Of a DNA stretch of 64,000 nt, positions 27,828 to 35,706 are shown one piece after another. Each line of letters begins with the position of its first letter. The first letter of the stretch is position 1. The stretch covers positions 1 through 64,000 of the forward strand of contig NZ_RYZH01000010.1 of the NCBI RefSeq assembly GCF_003977685.1, given 5' to 3'. Below the pieces are notes generated by a model that worked only from the letters and a program-made list of their open reading frames with translations, was not told the DNA's origin and did not search any database. This stretch comes from Tautonia sociabilis. Its GTDB lineage: Bacteria > Planctomycetota > Planctomycetia > Isosphaerales > Isosphaeraceae. Both the position numbers and the translations under genes were made by a program.

Positions 27828-29012
27828 ATGACCCGAGCGACCCTGCTGCTGCTGGCCCCGCTTGCCTTCTGCCTGAGCGCGAAGGGGGACGGGCTGGAGA
27901 TCCGGGAGATTTTCCCCCCCGAGGCGAAGCATAACCACGCCTCCTGCCTGGTGGAGTGCCCGGACGGAAGCCTGCTGATCGCTTGGTATCGAGGATCAGG
28001 CGAGCGGAAGGCGGACGATGTTCAGATCTTCGGCGCGAGGCTTCCGGAAGGGGCCGACTGCTGGGGACCTCGCTTCCTCCTGGCCGACACGCCGGGGTAC
28101 CCGGACTGCAACCCGGCGCTGTTCGTCCCGCCGGACGGCTCGCTCTGGCTGTTCTACCCGACGATCCTCGACCACCGCTGGGAGGGAGCGCTGCTGAAGT
28201 ACCGGGTGGCCAAGCGGAGCGCGGGGGAGGGGGCCCCGGATTGGGACCGCGACGGCGTGCTGCACGTGACCCCCGAACGGTTCGCGGAGGCGTATCGGGA
28301 GGCGGCGTCGGAGGCGGAGCAGCGCCTCCGGGAGGCGAATCCGGAGCTGGTCGCTCTGATGGCCGAGCGGTCGGAGGACGAACTGTACCAGCGGCTCGGC
28401 TGGATGCCGAGAGTGCGGCCGATCGTCTTGCCGACCGGCCGGTGGCTCCTGCCGCTCTACTCGGACACGTTCTCGGCCTCCATCGTCGCCCTGAGCGACG
28501 ACCGAGGGGAGAGCTGGCGGTGCGGCGCGCCGATGATCGGCTTTGGGAACATCCAGCCCAGCCTGGTCCGCCGGGACGACGGGACGATCGTCGCCTTCAT
28601 GAGGGACAACGGGCCGGGGAAGGCGATCTGCGTCAGCTCGTCGAGCGATGACGGGGAGTCGTGGTCCCCGGTGACGCGATCGATCCTGCCGAACCCGGGG
28701 GCGGGGGTCGACGCGATCCGGCTGCGGAGCGGACGCTGGGCGCTGGCCTACAACGACCTGACCGACGGCCGGTATTCGCTGGCGGTCGCCCTGTCGGACG
28801 ACGAGGGAACGACGTGGCCCGTCGTGAGGCGGATCGCGTTCGATCCGGAGCAAACACAATCCTTCCACTATCCGTCGATCCTCCAGACTCGGGACGGCGC
28901 CATCCACGTCTCCTTCACGCACGGGGGAAGACCGGAGGGGTCGACGATCTCGCATGCGAGGATGACCGAGGAGTGGCTCCGTCTCGGCGAAGAAGAGCGG
29001 CCGGCGCCCTGA
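27828..29012 (+). CDS. Exported sialidase-fold (BNR repeat) glycoside hydrolase-like protein
   Basis: 394 residues from ATG at 27828 (an in-frame GTG at 27795 is possible). Signal peptide MTRATLLLLAPLAFCLSAKG. Sialidase superfamily features: HNHASCLVECPDGSLLIAWYRGSGERKADDVQIF at the first blade, Asp-box-like repeats SDDRGESWRCG and SDDGESWSPV, ALSDDEGTTWPVV, and SILQTRDGAIHVSFTHGG. These proteins are annotated as exo-alpha-sialidases but many act on other sugars. The paired BNR and beta-helix genes suggest extracellular glycan degradation. The enzyme activity is not proven by sequence. Confidence 0.85.
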   Translation: MTRATLLLLAPLAFCLSAKGDGLEIREIFPPEAKHNHASCLVECPDGSLLIAWYRGSGERKADDVQIFGARLPEGADCWGPRFLLADTPGYPDCNPALFVPPDGSLWLFYPTILDHRWEGALLKYRVAKRSAGEGAPDWDRDGVLHVTPERFAEAYREAASEAEQRLREANPELVALMAERSEDELYQRLGWMPRVRPIVLPTGRWLLPLYSDTFSASIVALSDDRGESWRCGAPMIGFGNIQPSLVRRDDGTIVAFMRDNGPGKAICVSSSSDDGESWSPVTRSILPNPGAGVDAIRLRSGRWALAYNDLTDGRYSLAVALSDDEGTTWPVVRRIAFDPEQTQSFHYPSILQTRDGAIHVSFTHGGRPEGSTISHARMTEEWLRLGEEERPAP

Positions 29013-29090
29013 TCCTCGCCGAGGCCGACCCAGGCGCTCTCCCGATTCCCGCACCCTCCCGAACCCCGACGCCTCCGGAGCCGAGACCCC

Positions 29091-30767
29091 GTGGATGACG
29101 CCGCAGAGCCGAGCCGTCGCGGCCTTGGATACGAGTGGGCCTCGAAGGGGGACGTCAACGCCTTCTTCGGGCTGATGCTGGACAACGTCAGCGGGCTGAT
29201 CATCACGACCTCGCTGCTGGTCAACGCCTTCGAGTTCCCGGCGTCGTTCGTCCTCCGGAACATGATTCCGGGGACGGCGCTGGGCGTGCTGGTGGGGGAC
29301 CTGATCTTCTCGGTGATGGCCTTCCGGCTCTCCTCGAAGTCGGGGAAGCCGCACGTGACGGCGATGCCGCTGGGCCTGGACACGCCGAGCATCTTCGGCA
29401 CGGCGTTGCTGATCGTCGGTCCCGCGTTCGTGGCGGCGAAGGGCGGGGGGATGGAGGAGCTGGAGGCGGCCCGGCATGCGTGGTACATCGGGATCGGGAT
29501 GCTGCTGGCGTCGGGGGTCTTCAAGGTCCTCTGCGCGCCAGCCAGCGGGTGGATCCGGCGGGTGGTGCCCCGGGCGGGGCTGCTGGGGTCGCTGGCGGCG
29601 ATCGCGCTGGTGGTGATCAGCTTCCTGCCGCTGACGATCACGGTGTCGGACCCCGTCCCCGGGCTGGTGGCGCTGGCGGTGATCCTCGCGACGCTGACGG
29701 CCCGATGGAGGCTGCCGTGGGGAATGCCGGGGGCGCTGGGGGCGGTGCTGGTGGGATCGGCCGTGTATTACGGGCTGTTGCTGGTCGATCGGTTGCTCGG
29801 CGGGCCGGGAGCGGGCGGGGAGACCCTGCCCGTGGTGGCGGCGGCCGGCTTGCCGATGCCGATGGGGGACTGGTTCGACTGGATGCAGGGGAACTGGCCA
29901 GACGCGCTGAACTATCTGCCGATCGCGCTGCCCCTGGCGCTGGCGACGGTGGTGGGGGGCATCGACTGCACCGAGAGCGCCGCCGCGGCCGGGGACGACT
30001 ACCCGACGGGGCAGATCATCTTCGCGGAAGGCCTGGCCACGCTGGCGGCCGGGGTGTTCGGGGGGGTGATCCAGACAACGCCTTACATCGGGCACCCGGC
30101 GTACAAGGCGATGGGGGGCCGGGCGGCGTACACGCTGGCGACCGCCGTGTTCATCGGCGCGGCGGGGATGCTGGGCTTCTTCGTCTGGATCTTCCGACTG
30201 CTGCCCGAGGTGGTGGTCTACCCGATTCTGGTGTTCATCGCGCTGGAGATCACCGCGCAATCGTTCCTGGCGACGCCGAGGAAGCACTATCCGGCCCTGG
30301 CCCTGGCGGTGGTCCCGGCATTGGCGTACCTGATCAACCTCTCGATCAAGCCCGTGCTGGCCGACCCGGCCCTGCTGGAGGCGGGAATCGGCTTCGAAGA
30401 CCTTGCCGAAGGGACGAGGCGGTCGCTGGAAACGGTGACGATGCTGGCCGGCGGGTTCATTCTGACAAGCCTGCTGTGGGCGACGGCGCTGGCCCGGCTG
30501 ATCGACGGGAGGTTCCGGTCGTCGGCGATGACGTTTCTGCTGGCCGGGGCGCTGGCGCTGTTCGGGGTGATCCACTCGCCGCTGCCGTCGGAGCGGCTGA
30601 TGCTGCCGACCACGGCGGTGGCCCAGATGAAAACGGAGGGGAGATTCGGAGCGTCCCGGCTTCAGACGCCGTTCCACTGGGCGATCTCGTATGCCGGGAT
30701 GGCGGGGATCCTGCTGGCGATCGGGCGATTCGGCCGGCCGCCGGGGCCGGAGGACCACGAGGAATAA
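29091..30767 (+). CDS. NCS2/AzgA-like purine or pyrimidine permease
   Basis: 558 residues, start GTG at 29091. About twelve to fourteen hydrophobic helices; the N-terminal part LGYEWASKGDVNAFFGLMLDNVSGLIITTSLLV and AMPLGLDTPSIFGTALLIVGPAF resembles the nucleobase-transporter fold, and GGIDCTESAAAAGDDYPTGQIIFAEGLATLAAGVFGGVIQTTPYIGHPAYKAMGGR corresponds to the NCS2 signature with the Q/P loop. Substrate unknown. It follows the sialidase gene by 78 bp but has no functional link to it; a shared transcript is possible. Confidence 0.8.
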   Translation: MDDAAEPSRRGLGYEWASKGDVNAFFGLMLDNVSGLIITTSLLVNAFEFPASFVLRNMIPGTALGVLVGDLIFSVMAFRLSSKSGKPHVTAMPLGLDTPSIFGTALLIVGPAFVAAKGGGMEELEAARHAWYIGIGMLLASGVFKVLCAPASGWIRRVVPRAGLLGSLAAIALVVISFLPLTITVSDPVPGLVALAVILATLTARWRLPWGMPGALGAVLVGSAVYYGLLLVDRLLGGPGAGGETLPVVAAAGLPMPMGDWFDWMQGNWPDALNYLPIALPLALATVVGGIDCTESAAAAGDDYPTGQIIFAEGLATLAAGVFGGVIQTTPYIGHPAYKAMGGRAAYTLATAVFIGAAGMLGFFVWIFRLLPEVVVYPILVFIALEITAQSFLATPRKHYPALALAVVPALAYLINLSIKPVLADPALLEAGIGFEDLAEGTRRSLETVTMLAGGFILTSLLWATALARLIDGRFRSSAMTFLLAGALALFGVIHSPLPSERLMLPTTAVAQMKTEGRFGASRLQTPFHWAISYAGMAGILLAIGRFGRPPGPEDHEE

Positions 30768-30882
30768 GGATCCCCCGAGGGGATGGGAGGGCGTCGCGGT
30801 CGCGATTCAGCGGAGGATCCCTCGCCCCGGGGGCGGAATTGCGTCACAATAGGCGAGGATTGCCCCCCAAGGAGCCCCTCCG

Positions 30883-30902
30883 CCCGGCCCGAGCGGGCCG
30901 GG
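30883..30902 (+). terminator. GC hairpin upstream of the enzyme I gene
   Basis: CCCGGCCC / GGGCCGGG around a four-base loop. It lies 115 bp after the permease stop, without a T-tract. Likely a weak terminator or a leader structure. Confidence 0.35.
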
Positions 30903-30968
30903 AGGGGGCCGACGTGGGCCCGGGGCGGTCGCCGGGCGGGCAGGAGAGTCAGGACGGCCGATGTGACG

Positions 30969-32732
30969 ATGTATAAAGGGATCGCGGTCAGTCCCGGCGT
31001 CGTCGTCGGGGTGGCGTACTGCCTGGACGGGCCGCTGGGCCAGTCTGAGGTGCGGAAGCTGCCCGACGAGGCCGCCATTCCCGAGGAGCTGGAACGCTTC
31101 GATCGGGCGCTGAGGCTGGCCGCCGAGGATCTGGACCTGATCGTCGCCAAGGTCGCGGTGCAGATCGGCGGCGAGGAGTCGGACATCTTCCGCTCGCACC
31201 TGCAGATTCTCCGGGACCCCTCGCTGCTGGCGAAGGTGCACGAGGGGATCAAGGGGGCCCGGCTGACGGCCCCCTCGGCGTTGCAGGCGGTGCTCAAAGA
31301 GTACGCCTCGGTGTTCGCCCGAAGCGGGCAGGAGCTGTTCCAGGAGCGCATGGCGGACCTGCGCGACGTGTTCGCCCGCATCACCGCCCACCTGGACGCC
31401 TCTCCGGCGGTCGACCCCGCCCTGGCCGGCCTGGGGAGCGACGAGCCGATCGTGCTGGTGACCCACGAGATCCTCCCCAGCCAGGCGATCAGCCTGGGGG
31501 AGATGCCGATCGCGGGGATCGTCACCGAGGTCGGCGGCGGAACGAGCCACGCGGCCATCCTCTCCCGAAGCCGGGGGATCCCGGCCGTCTCCGGCGCCGC
31601 CGGGATCATCGGCCAGGCGCGCACCGGCGACCAGATCGTCATCGACGGCCGGGACGGGATCGTCGTCCTCCGGCCGGACGCCGAGATGCTGGTCGCCTAC
31701 CGCAAGATGCAGCGCGACTTCTTCGAGCTGAAGGATCGGCTGGTCATCAACCGGGACCAGCCGGCGTGCCTGTCCGACGGCACGCTTGTCGAGCTGCTGG
31801 CGAACGTGAACACAGTGGCCGACGCGGCGACGGCCTCCGGAGTCGGCGCCTCGGGGGTGGGGCTGTATCGGACCGAGTACCTGTTCCTGACCCATCCGGA
31901 CGTGCCGGACGAGGAGGAGCAGTACGAGAACTACCGGAAGGTCGTCGAGGCCGCCCCGGATCGCACGGCGACGATCCGGACCCTGGACCTCGGCGGAGAC
32001 AAGACCGTCCCCTACCTCGGCCGGCAGCACGAGGCCAACCCGTTCATGGGCTGGCGGTCGATCCGCCTGTCGTTCGAGCACCCGAAGTTCTTCGAGGTGC
32101 AGATCCGGGCCATCCTCCGCGCCGCCCGGCACGGGAAGGTGAGCATCCTTTTCCCGATGATCACCACGCTGGAGGAGTTGCGGCACGTCAACCGGCTGGT
32201 TGACGAGGCACGTCGGAACCTCAAGCGCGCGGGGATCCCCTACGGCGAGGACGTGAAGACCGGCGTGATGATCGAGGTCCCGGCGGCGGCCCTGTGCATC
32301 GAGGCGCTGCTGCAGGAGACGGACTTCATCTCCATCGGGTCGAACGACCTGATCCAGTACCTCGTGGCCGCCGACCGGGACAACCCGAAGGTGGCTCACC
32401 TATGCGACCCGCTCAGCCCGGCGGTGCTGCGAATGCTCCGCATGGTCTTCGACGCATGCCGGAGAACCGGCACTCCGGTGACGCTCTGCGGCGAGATGGC
32501 CGGGCAGCCCAGGTCGGTGCTCGTCCTACTCGGCCTGGGGCTGAGGCGGTTCAGCATGAGCCCGGCGTTCGTGCCGACGATCAAGACGCTGCTGTCGTCC
32601 GTCTCCACCCCGCAGGCCGAACGGTTCACCCACCAGGTGCTCCAACTGAAGACCCGAGACGAGATCCGACGCTATCTCACCGAACGCCTTCACGAGATCT
32701 CGAAGGACCTGGAGCTGTTCGACTTCACCTGA
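30969..32732 (+). CDS. ptsI: PTS enzyme I (phosphoenolpyruvate-protein phosphotransferase)
   Basis: 587 residues, typical for enzyme I; there is no N-terminal GAF, so not PtsP. It autophosphorylates from PEP and passes the phosphate to HPr. Domains: HPr-binding N-domain (1-145), phosphohistidine domain with the active-site His194 in GGGTSHAAILSRSRGIPAV, and a C-terminal PEP-binding TIM barrel with GASGVGLYRTEYLFL, TLDLGGDKTVPYL, SILFPMITTLEE, GVMIEVPAAAL and CGEMAG. The ATG at 30969 is chosen; an in-frame GTG at 30963 would add two residues. No ptsH or EII gene is in the window, so a regulatory or dispersed PTS is likely. Confidence 0.96.
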   Translation: MYKGIAVSPGVVVGVAYCLDGPLGQSEVRKLPDEAAIPEELERFDRALRLAAEDLDLIVAKVAVQIGGEESDIFRSHLQILRDPSLLAKVHEGIKGARLTAPSALQAVLKEYASVFARSGQELFQERMADLRDVFARITAHLDASPAVDPALAGLGSDEPIVLVTHEILPSQAISLGEMPIAGIVTEVGGGTSHAAILSRSRGIPAVSGAAGIIGQARTGDQIVIDGRDGIVVLRPDAEMLVAYRKMQRDFFELKDRLVINRDQPACLSDGTLVELLANVNTVADAATASGVGASGVGLYRTEYLFLTHPDVPDEEEQYENYRKVVEAAPDRTATIRTLDLGGDKTVPYLGRQHEANPFMGWRSIRLSFEHPKFFEVQIRAILRAARHGKVSILFPMITTLEELRHVNRLVDEARRNLKRAGIPYGEDVKTGVMIEVPAAALCIEALLQETDFISIGSNDLIQYLVAADRDNPKVAHLCDPLSPAVLRMLRMVFDACRRTGTPVTLCGEMAGQPRSVLVLLGLGLRRFSMSPAFVPTIKTLLSSVSTPQAERFTHQVLQLKTRDEIRRYLTERLHEISKDLELFDFT

Positions 32733-32963
32733 GCGGCTCCCGATCCCCCCGGGTTTGCCTCCCCCCGCCCGGCCCGATAGGATTGGGTCCTGTCGGCCTC
32801 GAGCCACCCCCCGGAAGGCTCCCAGATGCGAGCGTCTGGATCCCCGCACGGGTTGATCCGACGACGGTTCGCGGCTCCGCCGGGGGGAGGGTCGGCCCGA
32901 CGGGATCGGAGACGAGCGTCCCGGCCCGATCCCGCCCCTTGATCGCCGCACGGTATCCCTCCG

Positions 32964-34352
32964 ATGGCCAAGCGTCCGAGCGTCAGTGAGATCATCGCCC
33001 AGGTGAGGGCGTCCGCCCCGGCCCCCTCGGGGGAGGAGGCGAACCGCGACGACGAGCCCTCCCCGCCCCCTCCCCGGGACGATGCTTCGGCGCTCGAGGA
33101 GGCCGTCGCGTCTCCCCCCAGCGCTTCAACCACCTCCGGGGAACCGCCCTCCTCGAACCGGCCGTTGTCGCTCCGAGAGAAGCTCGCCGCGGCCAGGAAC
33201 CGGCCGGCGGAGGGCACCCCGGCGCCGGCCCAGTCGGAGGGGGACGCTCTCGAATCGAACGAGTCAGGGGGGCAGGTCGCCGAGGCCCCTCCGAGCGATC
33301 GGTCTCGAACCCTGACGGAGTCGTCGGCAATCGCCCAGGACCTCCCCGAGTCCGAGGGCTCGGGAGCTGGGAAGACCGCCGCTGCCGGGGAGGGAGCGGC
33401 GCGATCGGCCGGCACGCCGGGGCAGGTCGCCGAGGCCCCTCCGTCGGATCGACCGCTCTCGATCAAGGAGAAGCTCGCCGCGGCCCGGGGTCGCCCCGCC
33501 GGGGAGCCTCGATCGGGGGCCGAGCGCGAGAACGTGCCGGCGGCCACGACCCCTCGGGACACGCCGGAGAAGCCTCCCGCCGCCGGGGAGGCCAAGGAGC
33601 CGGCAGGCCGTCCGCTGTCGATCAAGGAGAAGCTCGCCGCGGCCCGGGGGAACGCGGCGAGGGCGGCGTCGGCACCCGCGGAGCGGCCGGCGGCCCTCCC
33701 GTCGGCGCCGAGGACTCGGAAGCCGTTGGGGGAATTGTCGGATCCGGTCGACCTGGCGGCGGCGCTTCGGGAAGCGGCGGAGACGATCGGGTCGGGCTCG
33801 GGAACGGACCGGAAGGGGAACGAGCCGGGACCGGAGGTTTCTCCGAAGGGGGATCGGAGGCCAAGGCTCGAGAGGAAGGTGGTGCTGGGCGGAGCGCTGG
33901 CCGCGATTGTCGTCCTGCTGGCGATCGGGGGGATCGTCGCAACGGCGATCATCGGCCGATCGGAGGGCCGAGACTTCGGGGCCATCGTGGTGGGAACGGC
34001 GGAGGAGTTCCCGCCGGAGTCGGTCGACGAGTCGTTCGCGGACGACTGGGGATTCTGGGTCGTGCGATCGGCGTCGTATGACGGGATCGAAGCGATCGTC
34101 GCACTCGGCCCCGGAGCGATGCCGGCCGATTGCCGGCCAGCCTGGGAGCCCGGGGAACGGCGGTTCGTCTCGCCTTGCGACGGTAGCCGTTACGGCATCT
34201 CGGGGAGAGCGGAGGGAGGGCCGGCGGGTCGATCGCTGGTGCGATTCGGGATCGAGCGGGACCAGGGGGGAATGATCCGGGTCGATCCGGCCCGGATCTA
34301 TCGGGAGGAACTTGGCCAGTGGGCGGACCCGGGGAGCTTCGTCCGGCCCTGA
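32964..34352 (+). CDS. Rieske-fold membrane protein lacking all four cluster ligands, with KEKLAAAR repeats
   Basis: 462 residues. The N-terminal 300 are Pro/Ala/Glu-rich and disordered, with three copies of PLS(I/L)(K/R)EKLAAAR at 67-78, 164-175 and 217-228, and GQVAEAPPSDR twice. One TM helix (307-330) follows. The C-terminal domain aligns with Rieske proteins. Cys390-x-PAW matches the disulfide Cys of box I; S403-P-C405-D406-G-S matches box II (CPCHGS); GGPAGRSLVRF and IRVD match the downstream strands. The ligand positions are Ala385, Pro387, Ser403 and Asp406, so no [2Fe-2S] cluster can form. The two disulfide cysteines (390, 405) remain. A structural or regulatory remnant of a complex III-type protein is inferred. 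Confidence 0.8.
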   Translation: MAKRPSVSEIIAQVRASAPAPSGEEANRDDEPSPPPPRDDASALEEAVASPPSASTTSGEPPSSNRPLSLREKLAAARNRPAEGTPAPAQSEGDALESNESGGQVAEAPPSDRSRTLTESSAIAQDLPESEGSGAGKTAAAGEGAARSAGTPGQVAEAPPSDRPLSIKEKLAAARGRPAGEPRSGAERENVPAATTPRDTPEKPPAAGEAKEPAGRPLSIKEKLAAARGNAARAASAPAERPAALPSAPRTRKPLGELSDPVDLAAALREAAETIGSGSGTDRKGNEPGPEVSPKGDRRPRLERKVVLGGALAAIVVLLAIGGIVATAIIGRSEGRDFGAIVVGTAEEFPPESVDESFADDWGFWVVRSASYDGIEAIVALGPGAMPADCRPAWEPGERRFVSPCDGSRYGISGRAEGGPAGRSLVRFGIERDQGGMIRVDPARIYREELGQWADPGSFVRP

Positions 34353-34403
34353 TCGCGCCGGTTGGGCAGGCGAATGATCGACGCGAGGTGGCGTCCCGGG
34401 AGC

Positions 34404-34432
34404 TTGCGCCTGCCGTTCTCTTCTGCTAGGAT
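34404..34432 (+). promoter_or_regulatory. Promoter of the cupredoxin-like gene
   Basis: TTGCGC (34404-34409), 17-bp spacer, TAGGAT (34427-34432) with an extended TGC before it. The start point is near 34439, giving a 55-nt leader to the ATG at 34494. Confidence 0.6.
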
Positions 34433-34493
34433 GAAGCGACGGCTCCCGCCGAGGAGTCCGCATCGAAGCCCCCGACCGCGAGGACGACCCCTC

Positions 34494-35273
34494 ATGCGAA
34501 TCGCCAGTACGACAATGCTCCGGCTCACAACCCTTGGGCTCCTGATCGCGATGGCCGCTCCGGCGTCGGCCCAGGCCCAGTCCTACGGCACGATCAAGGG
34601 CAAGGTGGTCTGGGGAGGCGCCCAGGTCCCGGAGCTGCCCCCGAAGGTCAAGCAAGGGGAGAACGTCAAGGACGCCCAGGTCTGCGCCGCCGAGCCAATC
34701 CCCGACGAGAGCCTGGTGATCGACCCGCGGAGCAAGGGCGTGAAGTATTGCCTGGTCTATCTCGTCCGCCCCAAGGGGAGCAACCCGGAGCTGGTCAACA
34801 CGCTCGTCGAGGAGCACCCCCAGGTGGTGATCGACCAGCAGGGCTGCAAGTTCGTGCCGCACCTGGTGGCGCTGCACGAGAAGCAGCAGGCCCTGTTCAA
34901 GTCCAGCGACCCGGTCGCCCACAACGTGCGGCTTCAGGGCTTCTCCAACTCCCTGAACTTCATGCTGCCGGCCAACGGCGAGCTGCCCCGGCCGCTGTCG
35001 TCGGAGCGTCGTCCGATGCCGATGGCCTGCGATATTCACCCCTGGATGCAGGGGTACATCATGGTCTTCGACCACCCGTTCTTCGCCGTGACCGACGAGG
35101 AAGGGAACTTCGAGATCCCGGGCGTGCCGGCCGGCGAGCAGAACGTGGTGATCTGGCACGAGAAGGTCGGATACGTCACCCCCGGCCTGGCCCGGGGCCA
35201 GGCGGTCGAGGTCCAGGCCGGCAAGGAGACGTCGCTCGGCGAGGTGACGCTCGACCCGAGCAAGGTCCGCTGA
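34494..35273 (+). CDS. Exported cupredoxin-like protein
   Basis: 259 residues. Signal peptide 1-28 ending APASAQA. Residues 130-190 have a plausible type-1 copper site: His143, Cys179, His182 and Met185 (CDIHPWM), as in plastocyanin-type proteins with Cys-x2-His-x2-Met. The C-terminal part (FAVTDEEGNFEIPGVPAG to the end) is a carboxypeptidase-regulatory-like beta-sandwich. This two-part layout is common in planctomycete exported proteins annotated as methylamine-utilisation-like. The ATG at 34494 has GAGG ten bases before it. Its own promoter lies behind the Rieske-like gene, and electron-transfer context is suggestive. Copper binding is inferred, not shown. Confidence 0.82.
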   Translation: MRIASTTMLRLTTLGLLIAMAAPASAQAQSYGTIKGKVVWGGAQVPELPPKVKQGENVKDAQVCAAEPIPDESLVIDPRSKGVKYCLVYLVRPKGSNPELVNTLVEEHPQVVIDQQGCKFVPHLVALHEKQQALFKSSDPVAHNVRLQGFSNSLNFMLPANGELPRPLSSERRPMPMACDIHPWMQGYIMVFDHPFFAVTDEEGNFEIPGVPAGEQNVVIWHEKVGYVTPGLARGQAVEVQAGKETSLGEVTLDPSKVR

Positions 35274-35317
35274 CCAGAACCTCCGCCCGACCGGACGCCC
35301 GGCCGACGGAACGGCCT

Positions 35318-35349
35318 CCCCGGGCCGATCGAAGCGGATCGGCCCGGGG
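35318..35349 (+). terminator. Terminator after the cupredoxin-like gene
   Basis: Stem of about 13 bp (CCCCGGGCCGATC / GGATCGGCCCGGGG) around a GAAGC loop, 45 bp past the stop. No T-tract. Confidence 0.65.
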
Positions 35350-35432
35350 GAGCGGGCCTGGAACCGGCCGAGGGCTGCCCAACGGGGGGGCGGCTGTGCC
35401 GAAATGTCGGGCGTTCATCGGGAAAGGTGGGC

Positions 35433-35462
35433 TTGCCGTGAAGAGACTAACGCCCATATCCT
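35433..35462 (+). promoter_or_regulatory. Candidate promoter of the PQQ/TPR protein gene
   Basis: TTGCCG (35433-35438), 18-bp spacer, TATCCT (35457-35462). It would give a long leader (about 238 nt) to the ATG at 35707. The region between holds no other obvious gene. Confidence 0.45.
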
Positions 35463-35706
35463 AGATGAAGGGATGCGGCACGTGACTTGCGTTCTCAACA
35501 GCGTCGGTCGCAGGTCGCGAACCCCACCTTGAGATCCGAATGGCCCACGGTCAGGGCCCGAGGTCCGGCTTGGCACGAGGGGTCGAGCTCGATCACGATC
35601 GGCCCGGGACCGGGCGCATCCCGAGGTCGGATCGGCCCGAGTCGCCCCCCCGGTCGCGACGTCGACCATCGCGTCGAGCGGCCGGCAGATCATGGAAGGA
35701 GCGCCG

